A stretch of 64,000 bases of DNA from Chitinophaga hostae (lineage in GTDB: Bacteria; Bacteroidota; Bacteroidia; Chitinophagales; Chitinophagaceae), in contig NZ_JAGTXB010000026.1 in assembly GCF_018224885.1 (NCBI RefSeq), forward strand, positions 1 through 64,000, in the 5' to 3' direction. The notes under the pieces are model-generated. The model was not told the DNA's origin. It saw nothing but the letters and a program-made list of their open reading frames with translations, and made no database searches. Positions 26,616-35,245 of the stretch are shown here, in pieces; position 1 is the stretch's first letter, and each line of letters begins with the position of its first letter. The position numbers and the translations under genes were made by a program.

Positions 26616-27875
26616 ATGAAACGATTCTTTATCCTCATCTTGTTATGGGGCGCAATGTTTACAGCTACTGCGCAGCAAAAAGAAGCCATCGTAAAGGGCT
26701 TTTTTGAACAGATGAACACAGGTAATTATGAAGGCGCCAGGAGGTACATGCAAACCAGTATGCTGCAAAAAGTAAATGCAGATATGCTGAAAGGCGTGTG
26801 GCAACAACTGGAGCAGCAGTATGGGAAGTGGGAGGCTGTTGTCTCACAAAAAATAATATTTGATGGCAGAAACTATATCATAACTGCCGGCAATAACTTT
26901 GAACGGGCGCAGCTGCAGTTCCGGGTGGCATTGGATAGCACCAATAAAATGGTAGGCTTCTTTCTGATAGGTGCAAGGGATAAACAGGTGGTATATGCCC
27001 GCAATGAAATGCCGGATACCATTCAAACTACTGATGGCGGCATATTATATGGTACGCTGACCCAGCCGGAAGGAATACAACATACGCCGGTGGTACTCAT
27101 TATTGCCGGCTCCGGACCCACCGACCGTAATGGCAACAGCTTATTTGACCTGGGCCCCAACGGATTTTCCTACCGGCAGCTGGCAGAAGGCCTGGCGGCC
27201 AACGGCATCGCCTCCCTCCGCTACGATAAACGCTGGGTAGGCCAGAGTACCGGGTTTACGCGGGCGCCGGTTTTTACGACGCTCGACGATTATACCGCCG
27301 ATGCCATCAGCTGCGTACAACACCTGCAACGCAGCGGAAGATTCCCGGCTGTTTCTGTGATCGGGCACAGCGAAGGAGGCCTTATCGGCCTCATGATGGC
27401 AAAGGAGATCTCCTTTAAATGCCTGATCCCCTTGTCTACCCCCGGCGAATGCATGGATAAGGTAGTGCTGGAACAACTGAAACCCAGGCTGTCGGATACA
27501 CTGTACCGGCAGGCAGCAGGTATCTTAAATGACCTGAGGGAGGATAAGGCGCCTGCCAGTGTCCCCGACCAGCTGAACGCTATTTTTAATCCTAATAACT
27601 TTACCTTCTGGAAAAGTACGTTCCATTTCGACCCCTGCGCATTGCTGCCGGCAGCCAAAATGCCGGTGCTCCTTGTTGGCGGTACGGCCGATGTACAGGT
27701 AAAACCCGCCCAGGTGACGCTTCTTAAAGCGTGTAAACCCGCTACCAATGCGGTAATGATCAACGGAATGACTCACCTGTTAAAAAGCGGCAGCGCCGTT
27801 TCCCCGGATAACAAATCACCCTTACCTTTGTCGCCTGAATTATTGCCGGTACTGGTGTCTTTTATAAAGCAATAA
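26616..27875 (+). CDS. Secreted alpha/beta hydrolase with N-terminal DUF3887-like domain
   Basis: 419 residues with a signal peptide (LILLWGAMFTATA|QQ). Residues about 20-120 match the DUF3887-like, cystatin-type module (FFEQMNTGNYEGARRYMQ, WQQLEQQYGKW). The rest is a serine hydrolase: VVLIIAGSGPTDRNGNS, RYDKRWVGQS, the elbow GHSEGG, and late KMPVLLVGGTADVQV (Asp) and GMTHLLK (His). Similar proteins are annotated as peptidase or esterase; the substrate is unknown. It starts 4 bases after the SdpI-like gene, so it may be co-transcribed with that immunity pair. Confidence 0.82.
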   Translation: MKRFFILILLWGAMFTATAQQKEAIVKGFFEQMNTGNYEGARRYMQTSMLQKVNADMLKGVWQQLEQQYGKWEAVVSQKIIFDGRNYIITAGNNFERAQLQFRVALDSTNKMVGFFLIGARDKQVVYARNEMPDTIQTTDGGILYGTLTQPEGIQHTPVVLIIAGSGPTDRNGNSLFDLGPNGFSYRQLAEGLAANGIASLRYDKRWVGQSTGFTRAPVFTTLDDYTADAISCVQHLQRSGRFPAVSVIGHSEGGLIGLMMAKEISFKCLIPLSTPGECMDKVVLEQLKPRLSDTLYRQAAGILNDLREDKAPASVPDQLNAIFNPNNFTFWKSTFHFDPCALLPAAKMPVLLVGGTADVQVKPAQVTLLKACKPATNAVMINGMTHLLKSGSAVSPDNKSPLPLSPELLPVLVSFIKQ

Positions 27876-27891
27876 TTTTTTTTCAGCGATA

Positions 27892-27926
27892 TAAGGGTAT
27901 CTCCTTATGAAGGTGTATTAATAACG
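27892..27926 (+). promoter_or_regulatory. Candidate ECF promoter before the sigma factor gene
   Basis: TAAGGGT starts at 27892 and GGTGTATTAATAACG spans 27912-27926. The same two boxes, exactly 20 bases apart start to start, recur at 30851-30885. An additional short dyad, ATAAGG/CCTTAT, lies at 27891-27908. Two spaced boxes 20 bases ahead of a sigma factor gene fit an autoregulated ECF promoter. Confidence 0.55.
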
Positions 27927-27946
27927 TACAACAGCAAAGAAGGCCT

Positions 27947-28474
27947 TTGGAGAAAGATAAACTGGCGATACAGATCGAACAATACTTTCATACCTGGTAT
28001 GAGAGACTGCATCGATATGCCTTTACGATCCTGAAAGATAATGATGATGCAAAAGACGCCGTGCAGGCCGTATTCCTGAAACTCTGGGAGAAAAGAGACA
28101 CGATAGACGAGGAGCAATCTGTAAAATCATACCTGTATACAGCTGTATACAATTATTGTCTGAATATTAAGCGACATGATAAAATAAAAGCCCGTTATGT
28201 ATCGGAAAACAGCGGCATAGCCAGCGATCCCGGCAATGAGTTGATGGGCAAGGAAGTCAACCGGCGGATCATGGACCAGGTAGCCGCTCTCTCTCCCCAA
28301 TGCCGGCTGGTGTTTACAAAAAGCCGGTTTGAAGGAAAGAAGTATGCCGAGATAGCTGCCGAAATGGGGCTTTCTGTTAAAACTGTTGAGGCACAAATGG
28401 GCAAAGCACTAAAAATATTACGGGAAAAATTATTGGATCTGTTGATCAGTCTTATTATTTTCTTTCTCCTGTAA
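27947..28474 (+). CDS. ECF-type RNA polymerase sigma factor (FecI-like)
   Basis: 175 residues. Region 2 is clear (YERLHRYAFTILKDNDDAKDAVQAVFLKLWEKRDTID, with YLYTAVYNYCLNIKR). Region 4 follows (ALSPQCRLVFTKSRFEGKKYAEIAAEMGLSVKTVEAQMGKALKILREKL). The only usable start is the TTG at 27947; no ATG fits before region 2. A hydrophobic tail, LLDLLISLIIFFLL, ends the chain, as in many Bacteroidota members. FecR follows 14 bases later, so activity should be held by that anti-sigma factor until an outer-membrane signal arrives. Confidence 0.9.
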   Translation: MEKDKLAIQIEQYFHTWYERLHRYAFTILKDNDDAKDAVQAVFLKLWEKRDTIDEEQSVKSYLYTAVYNYCLNIKRHDKIKARYVSENSGIASDPGNELMGKEVNRRIMDQVAALSPQCRLVFTKSRFEGKKYAEIAAEMGLSVKTVEAQMGKALKILREKLLDLLISLIIFFLL

Positions 28475-28488
28475 AAATATTATTACCA

Positions 28489-29469
28489 ATGAAGAGTCCC
28501 GGTCACATACAAGTCGATGATGAATTACTGGCAAAGTACCTTTCGGGGGAAGCTTCCCCGGAAGAGGCCATGGCAGTGGATGACTGGGCGGATGCTTCCG
28601 GGAGCAACCGCGCATTATTTGACCAGGCCATGAAGTTATGGGAGCAAACATCCCCCGGCAATACCTGGCAGCTGCCCGATAAACTGGCAGTGCTGGCCGC
28701 TATAAGAAAAACGCAAAAACCGGTTAAAATAGTTTCCGTCAACCGGGGCCGCTGGAGTGCGGCCGCGGCTGTATTGCTGCTGTTAACTGCTGCCGGATTT
28801 TACGGGCTGCTGCATAAAACAGTTGCTCCGCCAGCCCCGTTATGGGTAACCCGGCAGGCCGATAAGGCCGAATTACACGACACATTACCCGACCACTCCC
28901 TGGTAAGCCTCAACAATTCCGCGGCCATCAAATATGTGTCCGGCTTTGCCGGTAATACACGAACCGTTTATTTAACAGGAAACGGCAGCTTTGATGTAAC
29001 ATCCGATCCCGGTAAGCCGTTTATAGTAAACGCCGGCGACATTGCAATAAAAGTATTGGGAACAGTGTTTAAGGTACAACAGGACAGCAGCGCCATCACA
29101 GTAGCAGTAACATCCGGCGCAGTGAACATGTACCGGAATAGCAGCAACCTCACGGTAAAGGCGGGGGAAACAGGTATCTATGACCGGCATCTTCAGCAAT
29201 TTCGTATGGCCGTTGCAGATAGTATTGCCCAACACGGGAAGTCCTTTAATTTTACCAATGCCAGCCTGAAGTCGATAGCAGCTGAACTGGAAAAAGCATA
29301 TGGGATTACCGTGGTTTTTAAAAATAAAAGGCTGGAAACCTGCACCATGAGCAGCGCCTTCGACAACAAATCAATTGAATTTATTTTTGAGGTTATATCA
29401 ATTACGTTGAATGTCCAGTACAGGATTGAAAAAGATACCGTATATATCAGTGGTAGCGGATGCAATTAA
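28489..29469 (+). CDS. FecR-like anti-sigma factor
   Basis: 326 residues. The cytoplasmic N-terminal part (LAKYLSGEASPEEAMAVDDWADASGSNRALFDQAMKLW) is followed by one membrane helix at about residues 84-104 (AAAAVLLLLTAAGFYGLL). The periplasmic FecR domain has LPDHSLVSLNNSAAIKYVSGF, VYLTGNGSFDVTSDPGKPFIVNAGDIAIKVLGTVFKVQ and, at the C-terminus, DUF4974-type sequence (FNFTNASLKSIAAELEKAYGITVVFKN). It relays a signal from an outer-membrane protein to the sigma factor encoded just upstream. Its end overlaps the STN-domain gene that follows. Confidence 0.9.
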   Translation: MKSPGHIQVDDELLAKYLSGEASPEEAMAVDDWADASGSNRALFDQAMKLWEQTSPGNTWQLPDKLAVLAAIRKTQKPVKIVSVNRGRWSAAAAVLLLLTAAGFYGLLHKTVAPPAPLWVTRQADKAELHDTLPDHSLVSLNNSAAIKYVSGFAGNTRTVYLTGNGSFDVTSDPGKPFIVNAGDIAIKVLGTVFKVQQDSSAITVAVTSGAVNMYRNSSNLTVKAGETGIYDRHLQQFRMAVADSIAQHGKSFNFTNASLKSIAAELEKAYGITVVFKNKRLETCTMSSAFDNKSIEFIFEVISITLNVQYRIEKDTVYISGSGCN

Positions 29470-30853
29470 TCGTACAAAATATATTATAGCACTGTTGATC
29501 CCCATCGTAGCCGTATCTGTTTGTAGTGCGCAGCAAAACCGGGTGAACCTGCAACAAAAAATTAAGTTGCCCGCAGTTCCCATCCGGTTTGATTCCCTGC
29601 TTAGTATGGTCAGCCGCCAAACGGGGGCCAGGTTTTCGCTGAACACCAGTAAATATCCGCCTTCCCGGATTATTCCCATATCCAAAGGCGTTATGCCGGT
29701 AGCACAATTGCTCAATACTATTAATGAACGCACCGGTATATACTATACAGTGCTGGGTGGGCATATTATTTTTGTTGATCAGCCGCCCCGGCCTAATAAT
29801 GTAAAGACCAAAGTGCGTGCAACAGTTAAAAAACAGCCTGTTGAACTCGTGCCGAAACCATTATCAATGCTGCCTTTGGGGGAGGTGCCGCCACTGCCAT
29901 CGATCTATTTAACTTATAGCGCCGCAGATACATCTTTTAAAGATGTGGTAAAACAAACGCCTCCCGATCCTCTTAAAAAAACGGATTCCACTTTATTATC
30001 TAAATACACCGCACCGGATACCGCCAGGCGTGCGGGCGTGTTCACAGGTCGTTTATCACGGCCCTCCCTGCATTGGGGCTGGGGTAGCAGGCAGGAAGAT
30101 ACGCTGGAACATAACGACCTTGTTTTTAAATGGACAGATTCCGCTGAACACATAAACGCCGCAACAACGAGCCAGGCGGCGAAAGCAGTAACGGCAAAAA
30201 ATACCAATGCTGCTCAGCGGTCATCCATTATATCCGGCATCAGCACTATCCTGCAAAATACATTTTCCAACCGCTATCAAAGACCCGTTGCGCTGGGCTC
30301 AGAAGGCCGCCGTCAACAAGGGCCATTTTCCTTTCTTGTAAATGCCGGCGTTAGCGCCGATGAAGTATATTATGCAAATCCTGCTATACAAATGGGCTTT
30401 CCTTTCCTGTATGGCATCGGTTCCTGGAGTACCAATTTTAAGGTATCCGGCTTTCGATGGGGTGGTGGTATCTCTGCACGTGTGGCGGAAGACTGGCGTA
30501 TACATCTGCAGGTAACTACCGGTAATCAGCAGCAATCATATGATACGATGGATATACCGCGGATGTTAAAGACACAGCATCTGAAAGTAGCGCTGCTGGC
30601 CGAACGGCAACTGAATGAACGTTTTCGTATACAGGCAGGCGTAGTATGGAATAACCTGTTGATCCGCTATGAAGGCAATGCTCAACTGATGCCTTCAACT
30701 CCACAGCAGATGGATGAGTTCTATAAAGAATTGAATCTTATCCGGCCACCTTATACCATCAGCAACAGCTATGGCGAAGGCCGGAATACCAAAGCCTGGC
30801 TTGGATTTCAGCTGGGTGTTTTTTATAACATAAATTTTTATCGCAGGCGATAA
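29411..30853 (+). CDS. Outer-membrane protein with STN signalling domain, not a TonB receptor
   Basis: 480 residues if the ATG at 29411 is used (59-base overlap with fecR); a GTG at 29450 would give a cleaner signal peptide. After the signal (IIALLIPIVAVSVCSA|QQ) an STN domain spans about residues 44-120 (LPAVPIRFDSLLSMVSRQTGARFS, VAQLLNTINERTGIYYTVLGGHIIFVDQ). A Pro/Lys-rich linker to about 280 is followed by about 200 residues that look like an outer-membrane beta-barrel (FKVSGFRWGGGISARV, WLGFQLGVFYNINFY). In TonB receptors the STN domain talks to FecR. Here it is joined to a small barrel without plug or SusC barrel. Confidence 0.75.
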   Translation: MSSTGLKKIPYISVVADAINRTKYIIALLIPIVAVSVCSAQQNRVNLQQKIKLPAVPIRFDSLLSMVSRQTGARFSLNTSKYPPSRIIPISKGVMPVAQLLNTINERTGIYYTVLGGHIIFVDQPPRPNNVKTKVRATVKKQPVELVPKPLSMLPLGEVPPLPSIYLTYSAADTSFKDVVKQTPPDPLKKTDSTLLSKYTAPDTARRAGVFTGRLSRPSLHWGWGSRQEDTLEHNDLVFKWTDSAEHINAATTSQAAKAVTAKNTNAAQRSSIISGISTILQNTFSNRYQRPVALGSEGRRQQGPFSFLVNAGVSADEVYYANPAIQMGFPFLYGIGSWSTNFKVSGFRWGGGISARVAEDWRIHLQVTTGNQQQSYDTMDIPRMLKTQHLKVALLAERQLNERFRIQAGVVWNNLLIRYEGNAQLMPSTPQQMDEFYKELNLIRPPYTISNSYGEGRNTKAWLGFQLGVFYNINFYRRR

Positions 30854-30885
30854 GGGTTTTTTGATGTTAGGGTGTATTAGTAATG
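30851..30885 (+). promoter_or_regulatory. Second copy of the candidate ECF promoter, before the methyltransferase
   Basis: TAAGGGT at 30851 and GGTGTATTAGTAATG at 30871-30885 match the element before the sigma gene in sequence and in spacing (20 bases between box starts; 13 of 15 bases in the second box). It lies about 60 bases before the ATG at 30945. A weak hairpin, ACGG/CCGT, with a T run follows near 30895-30919 and could be an attenuator or the end of the STN transcript. Confidence 0.55.
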
Positions 30886-30944
30886 CTTTGGTATGACGGT
30901 GATCGCCGTTGTACTTTTTTAAATCATTTTAAGACGGCATTACC

Positions 30945-31718
30945 ATGATTGCATTACTAAAAACGGCAGAGAGAACCAACAATTCATCCTACATCAATAA
31001 CTACGTTTTTCAACGGCATGTATTCGCCTACAAAGCTGTGCCGCTACAGTGTTTAAAAGATAAGCAAGTGCTGGAACTGGGCTGCGGGGAAGGGTATGGA
31101 ATGGAGATGCTGGCGCCGCATACGGCCCATTACCTGTCGGTCGACAAAAAGAAACCTGCTGGTCAACTGCCGGCCAATGCTGCTTTCCAGGTATGTAATC
31201 TGCCGGTATTAACAGGTATCGCTGATAACAGTTTCGACACCGTGATCTGCTTCCAGGTGATTGAGCATATCCGCAACGACAGTGCCCTGTTGCACGAAAT
31301 CAGGAGAGTGTTGAAACCCGGCGGCCGCCTGTTTTTAACTACGCCTAACAGAATGATGTCGCTTAGCAGGAATCCGTTTCATGTAAGAGAATACCTGCCC
31401 AGGGAGATGTTTGCATTGATGAATGCGCACTTCCCAAAAGTAAAAGTGGAAGGGATATATGGCAATGAAACGGTGATGGCTTATTACGGGGAAAATCAGC
31501 GTGCTGTCGACAACATCGCCCGGCTGGATATTTTCCGCCTGCAATACCGGCTGCCGGCTTTCCTGTTGCGCGGCCCGTATACGCTGCTCAATAACCTGAA
31601 TCGTTTTCTGCTCCTCAAAAAAATAACAGATGTTACGGCAGGTATTGCGCACGACGATTTTTACCAGCACAGTTTACGCGACGATTGCCTGGACTATTTT
31701 GTAACTGCGCTTAAATAA
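30945..31718 (+). CDS. Class I SAM-dependent methyltransferase
   Basis: 257 residues. Motif I is VLELGCGEGYGMEML (residues 42-56). The post-motif ISDNSFDTVICFQVIEHI-type segment (here IADNSFDTVICFQVIEHI) and LLHEIRRVLKPGGRLFLTTPNR are those of the Methyltransf_11 family. The substrate cannot be told; related genes often act on lipids, quinones or sugar intermediates. A copy of the putative ECF promoter precedes it, so it may be a target of the sigma factor encoded 3 kb upstream. Confidence 0.85.
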   Translation: MIALLKTAERTNNSSYINNYVFQRHVFAYKAVPLQCLKDKQVLELGCGEGYGMEMLAPHTAHYLSVDKKKPAGQLPANAAFQVCNLPVLTGIADNSFDTVICFQVIEHIRNDSALLHEIRRVLKPGGRLFLTTPNRMMSLSRNPFHVREYLPREMFALMNAHFPKVKVEGIYGNETVMAYYGENQRAVDNIARLDIFRLQYRLPAFLLRGPYTLLNNLNRFLLLKKITDVTAGIAHDDFYQHSLRDDCLDYFVTALK

Positions 31719-31722
31719 TGTC

Positions 31723-32415
31723 TTAACTATAACGGTCATTTCTCCAGGGATATGCCGTATTGGAGTACCCGCGCTCTTCCCAGAAACCTAATTTATTGGC
31801 GTTGAGGAATTCAATACGGTGTATCCATTTGGCGCCTTTCCAGGCGTATAATTCAGGTGTAATCATTCTTACCGGGCCGCCATGTTCTTCCGGCAGGGGA
31901 GCCCCTTCATAAGTATGTACCAGCAGCACATCGGGTTTCAGGGCTTCCTCCAGCGATACGTTGGTAGTATAGTCGTCATAACCATAACACAGTATATGCG
32001 TAGCCGTATCCAGTGGTTGTACCAGTGCCGCCAGATCGAGCAACCGTACGCCTTTCCAGTTCATATTGAGCTTTGACCAGGTGGTTACGCAATGAAAGTC
32101 GGAAGTATCTTCTGTTTGCGGCAATGCCATAAAATCTTCCCAGGTAAGCTCCACCGGGTGCGCCACTGCACCATCTACTATCAGGCGCCATTCGGCGGTT
32201 GTTATTTCAGGTTGTATTCCGAGATCCAGTACCGGCCATTTATGCGTAATGGTTTGCCCTACGGGCAATACTGGCATCCCGTGACGGTTCGGATTTCCCG
32301 AACCCTTGGGCTTGCTGTCGGCCATTGACGGGGTGTCCTGCATCTTCTGTTCGAAGCGGGCTTTTAGCTTCATCCTCGCTTCCACTATGCGCTTTAGCTT
32401 GTCTGCGTCTTCCAT
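31723..32415 (-). CDS. Sulfite-oxidase-type molybdopterin oxidoreductase, cytoplasmic
   Basis: 230 residues of the Oxidored_molyb fold (PF00174): PVLDLGIQPEITTAEWRLIVDGAV, DFHCVTTWSKLNMNWKGVRLLDL with the molybdenum ligand Cys at 109, LLVHTYEGAPLPEEHGGPVRMITPELYAWKGAKWIHRIEFL. These are the hallmarks of the MsrP/YedY and sulfite-oxidase families. No Tat or other signal peptide is present, unlike periplasmic MsrP, so it should act in the cytoplasm. The electron donor and substrate are unknown. It converges with the methyltransferase gene, with a 4-base gap. Confidence 0.85.
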   Translation of the reverse strand: MEDADKLKRIVEARMKLKARFEQKMQDTPSMADSKPKGSGNPNRHGMPVLPVGQTITHKWPVLDLGIQPEITTAEWRLIVDGAVAHPVELTWEDFMALPQTEDTSDFHCVTTWSKLNMNWKGVRLLDLAALVQPLDTATHILCYGYDDYTTNVSLEEALKPDVLLVHTYEGAPLPEEHGGPVRMITPELYAWKGAKWIHRIEFLNANKLGFWEERGYSNTAYPWRNDRYS

Positions 32416-32462
32416 GATAGCTTCTTTCTATAAAGGTACGCTTTTAACAAAAGGCGCCGATG

Positions 32463-32494
32463 TTTGGAAAATTGTAGTTTATTTTTGTATTTTG
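32463..32494 (+). promoter_or_regulatory. Candidate promoter of the sterol desaturase-like gene
   Basis: TTTG at 32463-32466 and TATTTTG at 32488-32494 are 21 bases apart, close to the Bacteroidota -33/-7 arrangement. An overlapping TATTTTTG at 32480-32487 matches the -7 box fully but is too near the -33 box. The start codon is at 32566. Confidence 0.4.
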
Positions 32495-32565
32495 TACGAA
32501 CAAAGTATCTATTTGTATGTACAATTAGAGGTATCCACGATAAACAATAAAAATCAGACTGCGTT

Positions 32566-33564
32566 ATGGCCTTCTTTGAGATGATATTTCATGAATTAAT
32601 TTCCTTCCTCGGCATTTCACAACTCATAGAAGTGTGCAGAACGGGTAACTATAAAGTGCTGTTGACATTAAACGGCATATTTTCGGTGATTTCTCCCATA
32701 CTGCCTTTCCTGTTGCTGCTGGAAATCATAAGGGCAATTTTTTATAAGCGCTTTAAGATCGAAGATTACAAAATGCCTTTCTTCATCTTTGTAGCCAACC
32801 GTTTTATTTCCCGGTTTATTTCTATTGCGGCTGTGGTGTTTTGTATCGGGGTGCTGGAAAAGTATGCACTGTTTAATACTTCGTTGAAATGGTACTGGTT
32901 TATATACGGCTATGTGATTTGGGAATTTTCCCACTTTATCTATCATTACTTTGGTCACAAGGTGCGGTTGTTCTGGTGTTTACACTCCACCCATCACGCA
33001 CCGCAAACCATGAACCTTTCTGTGACCTATGCGCATTTCTTCCTGGAAGCGCCATATGCAGATGTGATCCGCACCAGCATCTGTATCCTGATGGGCGTGA
33101 ATCCGCCCCTGTTATTTATTATCATGTTCATTGACGGCTTCTGGGGCTCGTTTATTCATGCAGGTGAGAACCTGATCAAAGACGGGCGGCTTGGTTTCCT
33201 GAACTCCATCATTCTTACGCCTTCGCACCACCGCGTACATCATGCTAAAAATCCGCTGTACATGGATACCAACTTCTGCAACCTGCTCAATATCTGGGAT
33301 AAGGTATTTGGTACCTTCCAGCATGAAAAGCGTGATATGCAGATCGAGTACGGCATTTCAAGGGAAATGAATCCCAATAATTTCCTGGATGTATATTTCG
33401 GTGAACTGTATTGCCTGTGGAAAGATATTCGTAAGGCGCCGGGTGTGAAAAATAAATTGCTGTACATCGTAATGCCGCCGGGTTGGAGCCATACCGGCGA
33501 TCATAAAACTGCCAAGGTAGTAAAACAGGCATTCCTGCAGCAGGCAAAGGATCAGTCCATCTGA
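32566..33564 (+). CDS. Sterol desaturase / fatty acid hydroxylase family membrane protein
   Basis: 332 residues with several hydrophobic helices and the diiron histidine motifs of the family: HFIYH (123-127), HSTHH (140-144) and HHRVHH (221-226). These ligands bind the two irons that hydroxylate or desaturate an acyl or sterol-like chain in the membrane. In Bacteroidota such enzymes are candidates for hydroxylation of lipids such as sphingolipids or ornithine lipids; the substrate here is not shown. Its last 13 bases overlap the end of the convergent metallophosphoesterase gene. Confidence 0.87.
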   Translation: MAFFEMIFHELISFLGISQLIEVCRTGNYKVLLTLNGIFSVISPILPFLLLLEIIRAIFYKRFKIEDYKMPFFIFVANRFISRFISIAAVVFCIGVLEKYALFNTSLKWYWFIYGYVIWEFSHFIYHYFGHKVRLFWCLHSTHHAPQTMNLSVTYAHFFLEAPYADVIRTSICILMGVNPPLLFIIMFIDGFWGSFIHAGENLIKDGRLGFLNSIILTPSHHRVHHAKNPLYMDTNFCNLLNIWDKVFGTFQHEKRDMQIEYGISREMNPNNFLDVYFGELYCLWKDIRKAPGVKNKLLYIVMPPGWSHTGDHKTAKVVKQAFLQQAKDQSI

Positions 33565-34694
33565 TCAAAGAGGTAGTAGAGCGGGCATTCTTCCAGTACT
33601 ACGCGCACAGGCCCGGTGTCTCCTTTCTGCCATTTGATGAGGCGGATAAACCCGGCCGCAATTTCAATACCGGTGATATCGCCGTCACTAAAACAACAGC
33701 AACCGGTGTTGAAGTAGGAGGGATGCGCCATCGTTTTTACAAATTGTTTGCCTGCATATTCTGCTTGTCTTGCTGCTAAAGCTTTTTGTAAGATGCCTGC
33801 CTGTTCGCTGTCACCTTTGCTTTGAGCCTTTTCCAGTTGTTTCGTGAGCCGGTCAATATGATCCAGCGAAGCAAACACGGGTTTATGCGTGTGTCCGGAA
33901 ATTAGAAAAGTGTTTGGGTACTGCATGCTCCACTCATACATGATGATATTGTGGCGATCAGCCAGGTCAAAGGAATCAGACAGGGTATCCGTGCGTACAT
34001 CAAAAAAGCGTTGTATCGGTGTCCATATCGCTGCAACAAACCATTTGCTGAAAGCGTTGCCATCGCTGCGCATATCGCCCTGGTGGCCATGCGTAAGCAA
34101 CAGGCGGTATGTTTTGTCCTGGTAGCTGGTTTGCAGTATAAGCCCTTCATATACTTTCAGCTTCTTTCCGAAAATAGGTTTAAGGAACTGCTGCCGCGGC
34201 ACCTCGTAATGCCATTGCAGATCATGGTTACCAAACACCCGGAAATACCGCTGCTGTTCCAGGAACCGGGCTTCTTCCAGTAATGATGCCCGGTTTTGCT
34301 CAATTACTTTTGCCGGTGCACATTCCCATAGCTCCTCGCAGTCGCCCAGGTTAATGAAGGTGAAATCGTGGTCGTAATAGTAACTGAGCGCACCAAGATA
34401 GTTTTGCTCCGCCGGCATAAAATCATCAGCGCCATCTTTACCACCCTTATGTTGATCCGAAAAAATAACAAAGCGGGCCTGCTCCTGGTCAAAAGGGAGC
34501 AGCAATCCGGTTGGTTGCTTTCCCTGCAAAATATCTTCCTGCAGTCGCGATAGGGAAGCAAATACCTGTTGCCTGTCTGGTTTGGAGGAAAATCTGTTGG
34601 AGAGCCAGATAACAGGGCGTTGGAATAGTTTTTTCAGCGGGTGTTGCACTTTGTGATCATTTGGGTACGGTGGCAGCTGGTCCTGACCACGCAC
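33552..34694 (-). CDS. Metallophosphoesterase
   Basis: 380 residues of the calcineurin-like fold: FSDQHKGGKDGADDF, FINLGDCEELWE, FGNHDLQWHY, LLTHGHQGD and SGHTHKPVF supply the usual metal ligands in order. No signal peptide. The GTG at 34694 abuts the T run of the terminator upstream; a second GTG about 15 codons later is an alternative start. An insertion rich in charged and Ala/Gln residues (about 290-325) interrupts the C-terminal half. The substrate is unknown. It overlaps the convergent sterol desaturase-like gene by 13 bases at its end. Confidence 0.82.
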   Translation of the reverse strand: MRGQDQLPPYPNDHKVQHPLKKLFQRPVIWLSNRFSSKPDRQQVFASLSRLQEDILQGKQPTGLLLPFDQEQARFVIFSDQHKGGKDGADDFMPAEQNYLGALSYYYDHDFTFINLGDCEELWECAPAKVIEQNRASLLEEARFLEQQRYFRVFGNHDLQWHYEVPRQQFLKPIFGKKLKVYEGLILQTSYQDKTYRLLLTHGHQGDMRSDGNAFSKWFVAAIWTPIQRFFDVRTDTLSDSFDLADRHNIIMYEWSMQYPNTFLISGHTHKPVFASLDHIDRLTKQLEKAQSKGDSEQAGILQKALAARQAEYAGKQFVKTMAHPSYFNTGCCCFSDGDITGIEIAAGFIRLIKWQKGDTGPVRVVLEECPLYYLFDQMD

Positions 34695-34722
34695 AAAAAT
34701 GAGCGGTTATCCATAACCGCTC
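34692..34722 (-). terminator. Terminator of the cold-shock gene
   Basis: GAGCGGTTAT (34701-34710) pairs with ATAACCGCTC (34713-34722). On the minus strand the stem is followed by ATTTTTG, so it ends the cold-shock transcript just before the metallophosphoesterase start. Confidence 0.75.
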
Positions 34723-34768
34723 AGATCTTATTTATTTCAAAAAGGCCAGCCTGTTAAAACACTGGTGG

Positions 34769-35245
34769 CTACTGCGGAGGCAGTTGACCTTTTACTTCTT
34801 TCTTTACGTTAACGGCACTCGGACCTTTCTGTCCACGTTCTACTTCAAAAGTAACTTTGTCTTTTTCCCGGATCGGTTCTGTCAGCTGGTTAATGTGTAC
34901 AAACACGCTGTCCTGCGTTTGCTGGTCAATGATAAATCCATAACCTTTGGACTCATTGAAGAACTTTACCACACCTCTGCGGATCAGTTCCGCCGGCTCT
35001 GCCGGTTCGTGCCGGGTAGCGCCCAGCTGGATGTCTTCTACGTTAATTTCCTTTCTTTTGCTCGGATCTGGAGGTGTATCAGTGATGTTACCATTTTCAT
35101 CAATGTAAGCCATCATGTCTTCCAGACTCTTTCCTTTCCCGCTGTTTGCTTTGCGTTCTTCCTTTCTTTCTGCCTTGTCCTGGCGTTGTTTTGCTTTTTT
35201 CTTTTCTTTTTCTTTTTTACCAACTGTTTCCTGGGATCTTGCCAT
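34769..35245 (-). CDS. Cold-shock domain protein with a basic N-terminal extension
   Basis: 158 residues from the ATG at 35245 (MARSQETVGKK). The first 45 residues are extremely rich in Lys, Glu, Gln and Arg and likely form a charged helix. The cold-shock domain lies at about 88-150, with RNP1 FFNESKGYGFI and RNP2 DSVFVHI, and binds single-stranded RNA or DNA. A short linker holds DENGNITDTPPDPSKRKEI. Bacteroidota commonly carry this extended CspA type. Role: probably RNA chaperone or antiterminator. Confidence 0.88.
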   Translation of the reverse strand: MARSQETVGKKEKEKKKAKQRQDKAERKEERKANSGKGKSLEDMMAYIDENGNITDTPPDPSKRKEINVEDIQLGATRHEPAEPAELIRRGVVKFFNESKGYGFIIDQQTQDSVFVHINQLTEPIREKDKVTFEVERGQKGPSAVNVKKEVKGQLPPQ

